Positions 13,101-22,960 of a stretch of 64,000 bases of DNA are shown one piece after another. Every line of letters begins with the position of its first letter. Positions within the stretch are counted from its first letter, which is position 1. This DNA comes from Actinernus sp. WN-2022 (Eukaryota; Cnidaria; Anthozoa; Actiniaria; Actinernidae): the NCBI GenBank assembly GCA_030867875.1, contig JAOWCC010001501.1:16645524-16709523 (forward strand). The letters are read 5' to 3'. Both the position numbers and the translations under genes were made by a program. The notes under the pieces were generated by a model. That model was given only the letters and a program-made list of their open reading frames with translations. It made no database searches and was not told the DNA's origin.

Positions 13101-13146
13101 CGCTGTGCTGACGAGTCCCATAAGGACGAAACAGCTGTCCATAGCG
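13101..13146 (+). ncRNA. Hammerhead self-cleaving ribozyme, type I, complete core
   Basis: All core bases are present in order. CTGACGA is at 13108-13114. Helix II is GTCC (13115-13118) pairing with GGAC (13124-13127) around the loop CATAA. GAAA is at 13128-13131. A minimal palindromic helix III, ACAGCTGT, leads to GTC at 13137-13139, the expected cleavage point. Helix I forms from CGCTGTG (13101-13107) and CATAGCG (13140-13146): seven pairs including one G-U. Short helix III with open helix I is typical of hammerheads in Penelope-like elements and retrozyme-like repeats of animals, and such RNAs usually act as dimers. Function would be RNA self-cleavage; no protein is involved. A related damaged copy and a tandem array lie in this window. 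Confidence 0.85.
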
Positions 13147-13265
13147 CACTCTACATTGTTTGAGCACTTCTCATGTCAGGTTTACGACTAACTGTAGTGC
13201 TATGCGAAAGAGTTTGATCGGCTTTTATAAGGCTTTCACAGCTCTGGCCACTTCGTATAGCTGAC
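13147..13265 (+). repeat. Hammerhead-associated repeat body
   Basis: Sequence after the ribozyme (CTCTACATTG..., GTCAGGTTTA, TGTAGTGCTATGCGAAAG, GGCTTTCACAGCTCTGGCCA) is shared with 24961-25072, and its tail with 9555-9605. Parts also match the 87-bp satellite unit (GTTAGGTTTAGCTAACCGTAGT on the minus strand there). It is probably the remaining body of a small hammerhead-bearing retroelement. Confidence 0.65.
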
Positions 13266-13431
13266 CTTGGAAAAACATTCTGGCATGGTCATATGAAACC
13301 TTACTCTATGGCCAAAACGGCTTTACTAAAGCGATTTAATTTCACTTGTTTTTGCGTTCGTTCTCGTATTTCAGTTTATTTTTTGGCCATATAGTAGTAC
13401 AGAAAAAGGTACATTAATTATATAGTAAATA

Positions 13432-13710
13432 GTCTATTGCTCTAACACCTCTATTTCTGAAGCACTGTGTAGTAGAAAGACATTGCACGTCGGCCTCTTT
13501 GCTCTATAACATTTACTTCTGTTGGTAAACCTTTGTCTGTCCTTCTTGTATCTAAAGTGAACTGGGTCAACAAAAAGTAAAGGATCTATTGCTCTCTAAC
13601 ACCTACATTTCTGAAGCACTGTGCAGTAGAAAGCCAGTGCACGTCGGCCCCTTTGCTCTATAAAATTTACTTCTGTCGGCAAACCTTTGTTTGTTCTTCT
13701 TGGATCTAAA
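13432..13710 (+). repeat. Direct duplication, ~152-bp period
   Basis: Two adjacent copies start at about 13432 and 13584. They share TTTCTGAAGCACTGTG, GCACGTCGGCC, TTTGCTCTATAA and AATTTACTTCTGT/ATTTACTTCTGT with a few substitutions. The block lies downstream of the methyltransferase 3' end. No coding potential. Confidence 0.75.
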
Positions 13711-13740
13711 TTATTGCGCTTTGTTCTAAAGGATAATAGT

Positions 13741-13746
13741 TTTAAT
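13741..13746 (-). terminator. Candidate poly(A) signal (ATTAAA) of the methyltransferase gene
   Basis: ATTAAA on the minus strand, about 155 nt past the stop codon at 13899. It is the nearest common variant signal I see, but cleavage-site data would be needed. Confidence 0.3.
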
Positions 13747-13898
13747 AATGGCTACAAACTGATGTGCATTACTGCACTTTAAAACTCTTACATGGAACAG
13801 TCAGTCATTTCTCTCAAAGACTGCTTCGCAGATACTGGCTATAGCCTCAAGGAAAAAGGAAATTTCGGCCTTCCTGTGGTCAAGAAATTTTAAATGTT

Positions 13899-15179
13899 TT
13901 AAACAGTCAGGAGTTCAAATACGGTTACTCCTCCAAAGGCTGTCTCGTACGCTCTACTGAGCTTGTACCCTGCGTTACGAGAACTTTTCTCAAGAAAATC
14001 CATCCATTCGCTCTTGCTCCTGTACGTTCCACCAATAGAAGCAATCTGGACGCCCAGGAACCCAGGCTGCAATCCATTCACGCCAATGGTATTCCCCGTG
14101 TCTCCTGCCTCAGCCTGGTATGCTGATATCACTAGAACACGACCGCCTTTTGCAGGGAAGAGAGAGCGGCAATTCTGCAATACAGCTGCACTCTCTTGTA
14201 GGTCGAACACATCAAAGAGGTTCTTGCTCATGATGGTATCAACTTTCTGCAGCTCAGGAAATGGCTCAAAGCAATTATGAGCTACGAGTTGGATGCGATC
14301 TATGGGGATTCCGTGTTCCGGGATTTCTTGTTTGGCTTTTTCTATGACCGCCGGCAGATCCACTAGAACACCCTGAATGTGCTCACATCCTGGCTGCTTG
14401 AGTATAGAAGTAAGAAACAATCCCGTAGAGCCCCCGATATCCATCAGTCGAGTACACGATGACCAAGGAAACATGTCGTAGGCACTTCTCGCTGCAAACG
14501 ACATGTGATGAAGCTGCAAGTTGGTAAGGTGGGCCATCGCATGGTTGTAGTTTTCTAAATATTCCTCTCTTCGTTCCTTGCTACCAATCGCATTTTCACT
14601 GCATCCAGCGCGCATCTTTGCAGGATCGTAAGGGTGGGTTTGAAGACCATTCATGTAGTTAAAATTGCTCATCCCATGTTCTACTTGATGGGCTGATTGA
14701 CCGGACTTTACAGCTTGAGGCAACGCCAACATGGCCGCCCAGTTCTCGTCGCTACAAAAGTAGGCAACCAAATGACCAAGGCTCGGGCCTCGGTCTTTTC
14801 TCAGCAGCTCCATCACATGGTTCTTGCTAAAATGCTTGTTCGGTAACTCCTTGCCTATTCCCCACTGCGCCAGTACTCGCATTATAGGGTAGAGCTGTTC
14901 AGTAGAACTACAACCAGTTTTTTCTGCCACGTCCTCGATGCTAATGGTTGTCTCTTTCGCGTTGCAGAGTATTTCAGGGATATTGAGCCCAATCAAGACA
15001 CCAAGGCATCGATTCTGCCACATACCATGAAACATGGACATGAGAACTTGCTCCCCTGTTACTTCTGACTGAATACCGTTTTTCATATTGAAGCGAAAAC
15101 GTGCGGCTTTGAGGATTTCTCTCTGACACAAAGCGGTTATGCAGAAAGTCCGATAAGGTGTCCAAGGTCCACTAGTCAT
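13899..15179 (-). CDS. Intronless SAM-dependent O-methyltransferase (COMT/ASMT-like family)
   Basis: Predicted enzyme of up to 426 residues. Residues about 45-130 form the N-terminal dimerisation/winged-helix part. The Rossmann SAM-binding domain follows: motif I LMDIGGSTG at 245-253, then DLP at 274-276 and GGRVLVISAY at 345-354. This order and length fit Methyltransf_2 enzymes, which methylate small hydroxyl substrates in the cytosol. The substrate cannot be read from the sequence. The position that is normally His in the family's L-H-D-W motif reads LFDV (321-324), so the usual catalytic base appears to be replaced by Phe. The frame is open without introns. A TATATATAA box only about a dozen bases before the first ATG suggests that translation really starts at Met32 (15086), which removes a poorly conserved leader. 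The gene sits alone between a hammerhead repeat and a LINE. Confidence 0.85.
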   Translation of the reverse strand: MTSGPWTPYRTFCITALCQREILKAARFRFNMKNGIQSEVTGEQVLMSMFHGMWQNRCLGVLIGLNIPEILCNAKETTISIEDVAEKTGCSSTEQLYPIMRVLAQWGIGKELPNKHFSKNHVMELLRKDRGPSLGHLVAYFCSDENWAAMLALPQAVKSGQSAHQVEHGMSNFNYMNGLQTHPYDPAKMRAGCSENAIGSKERREEYLENYNHAMAHLTNLQLHHMSFAARSAYDMFPWSSCTRLMDIGGSTGLFLTSILKQPGCEHIQGVLVDLPAVIEKAKQEIPEHGIPIDRIQLVAHNCFEPFPELQKVDTIMSKNLFDVFDLQESAAVLQNCRSLFPAKGGRVLVISAYQAEAGDTGNTIGVNGLQPGFLGVQIASIGGTYRSKSEWMDFLEKSSRNAGYKLSRAYETAFGGVTVFELLTV

Positions 15180-15182
15180 GGG

Positions 15183-15191
15183 TTATATATA
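15183..15191 (-). promoter_or_regulatory. TATA-box-like element
   Basis: TATATATAA on the minus strand lies 4-12 bases upstream of the first ATG of the methyltransferase frame and about 100 bases upstream of Met32. With normal TATA-to-start spacing of about 30 bases, transcription would begin near 15155, inside the longer frame. This favours the internal start. Confidence 0.45.
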
Positions 15192-15491
15192 GAGTAAAAA
15201 CCGACACGCTAAATTCGAATTCGATATATATGGCTGCATGTGTAGTCATCTGGTTAATATCACGATGAAATGGGTTCGCATTGGATATTCCAGTGATGTG
15301 GAATGTGGATATCAGGGTTTAGGCTTTACGATGCGAAATACTGAAATACTGATCCTCTAGAATACAATGAATACAATGATTTTATTCGCATTCCCATATT
15401 ACATGAATGGTATTGCTAATAGACTAGTATAAAATACACGGGGAAAAAGGAAAGGAAAAAAACGATAATAACAAGTATATATATTTAAAGT

Positions 15492-17231
15492 TCATACTGC
15501 GGCTAGACGTGAAAGTAAGACGTCTCGCCGTTCAAAGGCTTTATAAATAAAGTGACCCAGTCTTTTACATATAAACGGGTCAACATTATTGAACAGAAAC
15601 AGCTGGATCTTGTCAATGTTCTTTAATCCAGGGAAATTAATACAGTATTTGCTAATATCATCAAATAGCTTGTACCTCAAATTATCATATGAATCACAGA
15701 AGAACATGAAGTGGTTTTCGTCTTCTATATCAGTTGATAGACAGCACTGGCAGGTTCTCAGCTCTCTTGGTAACTTAGGCTGTGCATGTCTACCAACTTC
15801 TATACGTAGATTATGATTTCCAGTTCTTAATTTGGCTAATATTCTTCTGTGCTTCATATTTTTTATCATGTCATAGCAATCGGAACTATTAGAATCAACT
15901 TTAAACGATGAATAAAAATAGAGCTTCGTGTTTAATTGAACAAGTTTCATCTGATGTAACTTTGATTCTTTTGTAATATTCAATGTGATGTTATGTATAT
16001 TTTTTTACTTAATTTCAATCCTTGAGAGGTAATAGAAGATTGTATATTTGGTATCGGTTGAAATGTCTCTAACAGTTTATTAACTGAGGTCATGAAGCTC
16101 GGCTTATTTGAGAGCGCGAGATCGTTTGATATCTTTAAACATTGCTTCGCAATACTATCTTCGGGGAGATCCTGGAGATGTTGTAGGAAATGTAATATAT
16201 TCCGGTAAATTACTGATTTTAACGATAATCGCCCGACTTCATTCCGAGTAGCCACGTTAGGGGCCCGTTTGTTGAGTCCGAGATAGTATTTAAAGAACTG
16301 CGAGTGAAGTCTTTCAATTGTATCTGTTTCCCATTTTGGAAAATTTATACTATCATAAGCCCCCCATATTTCTGAGTTGTACAATAAAATAGGTAAGAAT
16401 AAGGTGTCAAATAACTTGTTGCACATTTTTATCGGCATTTTGGAGAAATCTAGGTACCGTTTTGTAGCAAAAATAGATCGACGAGTTTTCTCAGTAGACT
16501 TTAGTTTTGACTTTGAAAAACTACCATTACTTGAAATTGTGGTACCCAAGTATGTATAGTCAGGAACATTTTCAATCTGAGAACCGTCTAAGAAGAATTT
16601 ATATTTCTCCATGGTAGATTTTCTGCATTGTTTCTGAAAAATGATGGCTTTAGTCTTTTTAGTATTTACTGACATCCACCAATCCTTACAAAATTTTTGT
16701 AAAGTATTAATACTTCTTTGAAGACCTGCGGCTGAGGTAGATATTAGAACTAGATCATCTGCATAGAATAATGAATTCAATTTACTTCCGTCCGAGAGGG
16801 TAATCGGGTCTAGTCCATCAGTCTTTTGTAGAGAAATTGGAAGGTCGTTTAAATATAGATTGAATAATAGTGGTGATAAAATACAGCCTTGGCGAACTCC
16901 TCTATTATATTTAAAGAATTTTGATCTCATATTTCCTGATTTGATACAACATTCCGTTTTAGAGTACATGTCGGAAATCAGACGAAGGAATTGACCACCT
17001 ATTTTGTTGTTTAGCAATTTCCACAGTAAGCCAGGATGCCAAACTGAATCAAATGCTTTTCGGAAATCTACAAAACAACAAAATAATTTTCCTTTTGTTT
17101 CATTAATTACATACTTATCAATCAGAGTGCGTAAAGTGAAAATATGGTCTGCCGTTCTATTGCCAGGTAAAAAGCCGATTTGAGAATGGTGCAAAAGCTT
17201 CTTGCATTTTAAAAGGGTATGCAATCTGTTA
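15492..17231 (-). pseudogene. LINE ORF2, 3' part: reverse transcriptase and C-terminal zinc-knuckle-like region
   Basis: This part resumes after the Helitron-like insertion with NNRLHTLL and QIGFLPGNRTADHIF. It then has the RT palm words FVDFRKAFDSV, GVRQGCILSPLLFNLYLND and the catalytic FYADDLVLI. The C-terminal part holds a C-x2-C...H...C cluster (CQCCLSTDIEDENHFMFFC), common at the end of animal LINE ORF2 proteins. A +1 shift at the A-run near 15983-15995 moves the last ~160 residues into another frame. Apart from that shift and the insertion it looks intact, implying fairly recent activity. Confidence 0.88.
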
Positions 17232-18655
17232 TTACTCGGGCTGCCTGTGGCAGCACCGAGTCTTAAAATGCAAGTCGTTTTTTTTTTGCTGGGTGTCGCA
17301 AAATTTCTGCGCATGCGTTAAAGGTCAAATTCACACCAATCAGATTGCACTGTGCTGTCACGCAACAATCGCCAGGTTAATTTATTTACATAATTTAATA
17401 CAGTAAAGCAAGATGGCGGAAGACCCGCGAGGAACTTTCTCTCTAGTTTGGAGTCCCATCTCTCAAATGTAAGCCAGTTTAATGTTTTATTTAACTTCAC
17501 TCGTGCGAAAGCCTTCCAACAGGCTTAGGATATTTCAACTGGCGCTATTGACGGAGCCGAAGGACCGCGTTTTTTACCCAGATGGCCAGTGATACGACAC
17601 GTACGACGACCTGAAGCCAGTGAACTGGGGCCAGGATCCGGAAAGCTAAAATTCGAAGAAATAGATATTGGAATCTATAAGCCATCGGCTCGCTGTGCTG
17701 CATTTAAAACATCCGAGGAAAACATATTATTTTGGGTAAAGGTACTTCAAGACCAATATTACGAACTGTCAGAGATTTAAATTTACCGTAAGTTGGATCA
17801 GAGAGTATTGAGATCAAGTTATTTCGTTCCAGCGAGGATATTGACCTAGCGGAAACGGTACAAGCTGTCGAAGGATTTTACTTATAATCATCCACATCTA
17901 CTTAACAACAAGAATAGTTATGTGCCAAGGCATGGGCAAAGATTGAGTTTCCCAGAATACAGATGAAAGTAGAGAACTTAATGAATGAAGAAACAGAGGT
18001 CACGCGCGACATGCTTGAGAACATGAACATGTTCAACACTTTATATTATACTAAGAAAACAAAACAAATTACAGAGCCTGCAAGTTCACAAGTCAATGAA
18101 AAACCCCAAGTGCCTGTAGTTTTGGATCAACATATCCTTGAAACTCCAAAAGCAACATACACATGAGTCAAATTCAAACCGGAAGAGACGGAATTCTTTA
18201 GATTATTCACGAGGATAAATTTGTTAGCCCGCAATAAGGACCAAGGTCTCCAATGTTCCGAGACTCTACCCAACCTACTGAAGCTTATCAGTTTGTTCAA
18301 GAGCCACGAGAGTTTACAATCACCTGACCGACAACTCACTACTAAAGAAAGGGACCATGAAGTACGGTAGTACGGTTAATTCTCGGGTTCAAAACAATGA
18401 ATATATGCCTACTCAAATGCAATGTGTTAAACGAATAAGTAATGTTCAACATACGAGAAAAACAAAACTATTAAATTACATATACAATGTATACTAGAGG
18501 AGCAGAGAATGAAAGTCACCGCGCTACCGGCCACTAAAGACTGCTAAATTCAGCTAATAATTCTTCCCTTTGGTTATTACTAAGAGGATTTCAAATGAAA
18601 GTGTATTACATCTTCAATCTCATGTGGCCCGAGTGAAAGCCCAGATGGGCTCTTG
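17232..18655. mobile_element. Helitron-like non-autonomous element, copy A, inside LINE ORF2
   Basis: The plus strand reads A|TTACTCGGGCTGCC at the left edge and AGCCCAGATGGGCTCTTG|T at the right edge. Removing 17232-18655 joins the LINE as I-L-N-N-R-L with no target duplication, so the insertion fell exactly between A and T. Each end has a hairpin: GGCTGCC/GGCAGC with a 3-nt loop on one side, and AGCCCA/TGGGCT with a 2-nt loop on the other. About 180 bp next to the right end matches 26201-26380 and 28501-28680. No RepHel helicase is present. Insertion between A and T without duplication is the classical Helitron signature; which end is 5' is not settled. Confidence 0.7.
17632..18350 (+). pseudogene. 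Decayed LINE ORF1 fragment carried inside Helitron-like copy A
   Basis: In broken frames this matches the N-terminal half of the ORF1 at 20558-22741. FEEIDIGIYKPSARCAAF corresponds to FENIDVEIYKPSAKCAAF and NILFWVKVLQDQYYE to NILFWVQAIQEQYFE. Later there are traces of the RKRRNSIDSIRG region and of the following coiled coil. It lies opposite in strand to the host LINE. Multiple stops and shifts make it non-functional. It was either captured by the element or inserted into it. Confidence 0.75.
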
Positions 18656-20478
18656 TTGAGTATAAAGCAGAACAGTTTCCCCAAACAACTTGTCACACAG
18701 ATTCCTCTATAGTTTGATGGATCTGATCTATCACCTGATTTATAGATAGCGCTAATAATACCATTTGTCCATATATCGGGATATACACCCGTTCTTAAAA
18801 TAAGATTAAACAATTTCGAAATAATGGGAACCAATATATTTACCTCGCATTTGAGCATCTCGTTTCTAATTTTATCAATACCCGGTGCTTTTTTATTCTT
18901 TAGCTTTTTAATTGCTTTTCTGATTTCATCTTGTGAAATTGATACGTCTAAAGAAGTCCCATGTGTGTTGGACATATCGATGTGTTTAATTTCCTCAACA
19001 ATTGCATTTTGGTCAGACGAGAGGTTTTTCTCTTCAATAGAAGAATGAAGGTCGCTAAAATGTGTGAGTAGATTGCTCACAGGAATCGACTGGTCGGTTT
19101 GTTTCTTATTGTCACTGTTGAGAGATTTTAGAGAAGACCAGAATTTTCTTGGATCTTTCTCTTTGACAAGATAATCTATACTATTGTTGTAGTATTCTTG
19201 TTTCTTACATCTCAAAAGTGATTTATAGCCTTTGTTAATGTCATGGTATTTTTGTCTTAAGCAAGTATCCAGCGGATTCTTGTGTAGATTGTTAGAAACT
19301 TGCCTGTATTGATGCCGCATATTTTTACACTCATTATCAAACCAAGCATTAGACCGTTTTCCTTTTTTTTTCTTGGAAATCGATAAAGAGGTTTTAGCTG
19401 CTGATTCAATTATGTTATTAAACTGAGAGATAGCCTTGTTAACATCATTACAATTTTGATTAAAATTTGTGTCCTCAAACTCACGTATCAGATGACGTAT
19501 GCGTGGTGACTGTAAAGAGTTACTAAATTTATCTTTGGAGTCAGATCTCCAAATAAATTGCACAGGAAGTTCATGTAGATTGTCATTATCTGAATCAATC
19601 ACATCAGGTACGGGTGTTATGTTGAGCCAGCCAATAAGTTGGGAATGATCCGATAATGGTGTGGCCGGTTGTTTAACTATAAAACTATCGAATGAATTAA
19701 ACAATTCGTGACTAACTACAATATAATCAACAGTACTGGCTCCCTGCCGTCCATTAAAAGTCAGACGCCCAAGTGAATCCCCTTTAAGTCTCCCGTTAAG
19801 TATAAGTAAGTCAAGTGATTTACACATCTCTAATAAAGATTTGCCATGGCTATTTGCATTACTATCTATATTTTTCCTTTTAACAACATTCGATTGCAAA
19901 GGAAGACAGTCTGCTGGAGTATGGTTTGAAGTGTCCGCCTCAATGGAGTCACTTAATGTACCAGTACGGGCATTTAAATCTCCTGCTAAAATTACACGAC
20001 CGTTTCGTTGAAATAAATTTATATCGCTTTCTAAATCTGAGAAAATATCAGGGTTGAAATATGGGGAATCACACGGAGGAATATAACACGAGCACAAAAA
20101 TATATCTTCATCCGTATTGAAAAATACCTTGTCCAATTTACACCAAATATAATCATGGGATTGTTTTATAAAAGAAACACCCTTTTTCATTAGTGATGTA
20201 ACCGCGAGTAGAACTCCTCCAGAGAATCTTCCGGATCGTTTAACATTTAGTTTTTTTGGTGGATTAATAGCTATGATATCAAAACCTGGGATGTCTAGAG
20301 CTTCATGACCCCATATTTCAGAAAGGATTAATAAATCACAATATTTTATATCATTCAAAAAATCATTATTTACTAATTTATTGCCAAAAACAGAACGACT
20401 TCCGAGACCGTTTAAATTCCAACAGCTCAGTTGTAATAGATGTGGCATGACAGGAGACTGTGCTCTACCTTGACACAT
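18656..20478 (-). pseudogene. LINE ORF2, 5' part: AP-type endonuclease and start of reverse transcriptase
   Basis: Endonuclease/exonuclease/phosphatase fold: CWNLNG (about residue 19), SEIW (53), AGDLNA (165), STVDYIVVSH (248) and the closing SDHSQ (276). Then a charged linker and the RT N-terminus (IRKAIKKLKNKKAPGIDKIR; AIYKSGDRSDPSNYRGI). The reading is cut at I-L-N by the Helitron-like insertion, after which about 25 element-derived codons precede a stop. In an intact LINE this protein nicks the genomic target and primes reverse transcription there. The start ATG at 20478 follows the ORF1 stop by 79 bp. Confidence 0.9.
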
Positions 20479-20557
20479 ATATTAAAATGTATATATAGTA
20501 TAAAATAATGATCAGATTAGGACAGATGGAAGAAAAAGATACAAATACCTGCTATGG

Positions 20558-22741
20558 CTAAGCTTGACGAATCATATCATAAATTTTAAAAAGTTTCATG
20601 AGGATGCTTGGGTCAGGTAGACCACCGCCATTCTCAGCATGGCCTCTAGTAGACACATCTACAGTTGGTAGTCTTCTATTAGTCATCTCAGCATAAGCTG
20701 GTGATGGCCGCTGAGGTGTATAAGGCTGCGACGACTGGATGAATTGAGGTGCAGCGTAACTCAGCGGTGGCTGGCCAGGTGGTGGAGGGATATCTTGCCT
20801 CTGGGTGCCAGGCAGTAATCTGGGACGTGGATCCTGATGCCGAGCCCAATTATCAACTCCGTCGTGGGGATTTCGGTGGTTCCTGCGGCTGACTCGGTTG
20901 AAGATCGCATCCTTGAAGTTAGCAACTAATGCCCCGACATATCGTTTCTTCAAGTGTTTATTATCATGTAGCATGTTCACCAATATATTATTATGATTGA
21001 TGAAATGAACATTCACGGGGACCGCTAATTGTTGTAATTTAACATTCATCTGATGTCGTAAGTGTTCAGCGGCGTCTGCTCTCGGGAGGAGAGTAGATAT
21101 AAGAATTTTCGATCTTGGATATTTCTGTGCAGCAAGGTCTATGAGCACTTGGTACTCTTCGATGCATTTGTGTAACGGGATATGTTCAATGTCATTTGTG
21201 CCTGTATGTATTATTACATGCGTTGGGTTGTCAAATTCCATTGAGCTTAATACCTCTACAGCACTTGGGATAGTTGGACAAAACCGGTGATTAATTGTTT
21301 TATCTCGACATACTCTATTAAAATCAATGAATTTGGCATTTGAGTCAGCCAGGAAAATTACATTGTTTCCTTGGGATTGCGCCGTATCGGGTGGACTTCC
21401 ACTATCTGTCCGTTGGGGTGTGTTACGTGGTTGCCGTGGCGGGGTTTGAGGTCCAACTCTAGTCCAACTTCCCTCTGTCCTTTGTTCTACACCATTCATG
21501 CGAGGAGCGGTGTCGCGGGATTGTATTGGTGTTGGCGCTGGTTCGTCGTGACTCTGTTCCGCCTGGATAGATTGGTTCCTTTGGTCACTGTTGTCTAGTG
21601 GTGCATACTGGTTTTGATGGACGGGAATTGTAACTGCCGATCTTTCCGATTCATGTATTTTGTCAGCCTCCTCAACTGTACTTGAATTTGTAGGAATTTC
21701 CTTTGCTTTGTCTTTGACCACATTCTTTAGGCTCTTCTTCAACAGCTGGACTTCCGTTCTTAATGTAGCGGTTTCCGCTTTCAATCGGTCGTTTTCAGTT
21801 TCAAGGTCAATCACTCGTGAAGCCAGTGTTTTGAACTCTGTCTTTTGTGAATGTTCATGTTGAACTATTTTATCCTCCAGATGACTTAGTGTACTGCAAT
21901 AATGTTGATCGTTTTGTAGTGACGTGTGTAGATTATTGCGCATTTGCACAATATCCGCCTCTAGATCACAAATAGTAGATCGCAACTCAGAGAGTGAGTT
22001 TATGCTACGAGGAGACATGCCTCGAATGGAATCTATAGAGTTCCTACGTTTGCGTGAGTGATTATTCGTTGATTTCGGTGTTTCTGGTTTCGATTCTTGA
22101 GGTTCATCGATAGTAATCGTCTCAGCCATCACTTTCTGTGCTTTTTTTGTTTGGGGTCGAGTGTCAATAAACATTTCATTCAGCATCTTGTATGATGTTA
22201 TCTCTACTTCAGCAGGGCGATCAATTTGTTTTGAATCTTGAGAATCTTCTCGAGACTCTTGTTCTACAAGCAACTGAAACTTATCGTTCAATCGCGGGAA
22301 CTCCTTTGTAGCCCACATCTCATAGCATATACCTTGACACATTATAACACCAGTTGTTAGATATATGTGTAGAGTAAATAGCAGAGAGCCAGGATCGGTT
22401 ACGGGTTTTTCAGCCGCTTTGGTCGTTTCCACTGTTTGCTTGGCCACGTGCTCGCTCGAGCAATAAACCTTCAGTTCGATACTCTCCATGATGGTCTCAG
22501 ACTTGTTAGGATGGTCAAACCATTTGATGTTAAACCTTGTGCAGTCCTTCAATGCTTCAAAATACTGTTCTTGGATTGCTTGTACCCAAAAGAGAATATT
22601 AACCTCTGAAGTCACGAAGGCGGCGCATTTGGCCGAAGGTTTATAAATCTCAACATCGATATTCTCGAAGTTGAGCTTCCTTTGCTTCCCTTGTTTTTCT
22701 TGAAATGGCTTTATGAAGTACTTCTTTCGAAGTTCTTCCAT
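20558..22741 (-). CDS. LINE ORF1 protein: coiled coil plus SGNH hydrolase
   Basis: Uninterrupted 727-residue frame with ATG start. Residues 20-130 form a region I do not recognise, also seen as the decayed copy at 17632-18350. Residues 215-245 are basic/Ser-rich (HSRKRRNSIDSIRG). Residues about 246-345 form a long coiled coil, probably for self-association. Residues 360-455 are Pro/Gln/Ser-rich linker. Residues about 459-615 show SGNH-hydrolase signatures: block I FLADSNAKFIDF and block III HTGTNDIEH. The C-terminus is Pro/Gln-rich. Such ORF1 proteins bind LINE RNA; the role of the esterase-like domain is not settled. Because it is uninterrupted beside a broken ORF2, it could still be translated. 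Confidence 0.85.
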   Translation of the reverse strand: MEELRKKYFIKPFQEKQGKQRKLNFENIDVEIYKPSAKCAAFVTSEVNILFWVQAIQEQYFEALKDCTRFNIKWFDHPNKSETIMESIELKVYCSSEHVAKQTVETTKAAEKPVTDPGSLLFTLHIYLTTGVIMCQGICYEMWATKEFPRLNDKFQLLVEQESREDSQDSKQIDRPAEVEITSYKMLNEMFIDTRPQTKKAQKVMAETITIDEPQESKPETPKSTNNHSRKRRNSIDSIRGMSPRSINSLSELRSTICDLEADIVQMRNNLHTSLQNDQHYCSTLSHLEDKIVQHEHSQKTEFKTLASRVIDLETENDRLKAETATLRTEVQLLKKSLKNVVKDKAKEIPTNSSTVEEADKIHESERSAVTIPVHQNQYAPLDNSDQRNQSIQAEQSHDEPAPTPIQSRDTAPRMNGVEQRTEGSWTRVGPQTPPRQPRNTPQRTDSGSPPDTAQSQGNNVIFLADSNAKFIDFNRVCRDKTINHRFCPTIPSAVEVLSSMEFDNPTHVIIHTGTNDIEHIPLHKCIEEYQVLIDLAAQKYPRSKILISTLLPRADAAEHLRHQMNVKLQQLAVPVNVHFINHNNILVNMLHDNKHLKKRYVGALVANFKDAIFNRVSRRNHRNPHDGVDNWARHQDPRPRLLPGTQRQDIPPPPGQPPLSYAAPQFIQSSQPYTPQRPSPAYAEMTNRRLPTVDVSTRGHAENGGGLPDPSILMKLFKIYDMIRQA

Positions 22742-22960
22742 CTGTGCTAATCAATGATCCAAGGAGGACCACAAAATTAAGCGAAATGCGTGAGCTCGAT
22801 CATAACCGTGCTAACCGCCACTCACTCACTCACTCACTCACAATACAATATACGTGTTATTGATATTGCTATTCTATATAAGCGACAATTCAAAAGTTGA
22901 AAATACCCCCCCGGATCCGAATCAGAAGCCAGGCGAATTGGAAGCCAGCTTAACCCTGGT

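Larger units (their letters stand above)
15360..22800 (-). mobile_element. Near full-length two-ORF LINE retrotransposon, disrupted
   Basis: Minus-strand LINE with ORF1 (22741-20558), a 79-bp spacer, then ORF2 (20478 down to 15492). The 3' end is AT-rich with ATTGTATTC-type repeats near 15360-15380. ORF2 is broken by the Helitron-like insertion at 17232-18655 and by a frameshift at an A-run near 15990. The 5' limit is uncertain, with CACT repeats at about 22822-22842. An SGNH-type ORF1 together with an AP-endonuclease ORF2 is typical of CR1/L2-like LINEs, but the clade call is inference. A plus-strand relative is at 32183-32655. Confidence 0.85.
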
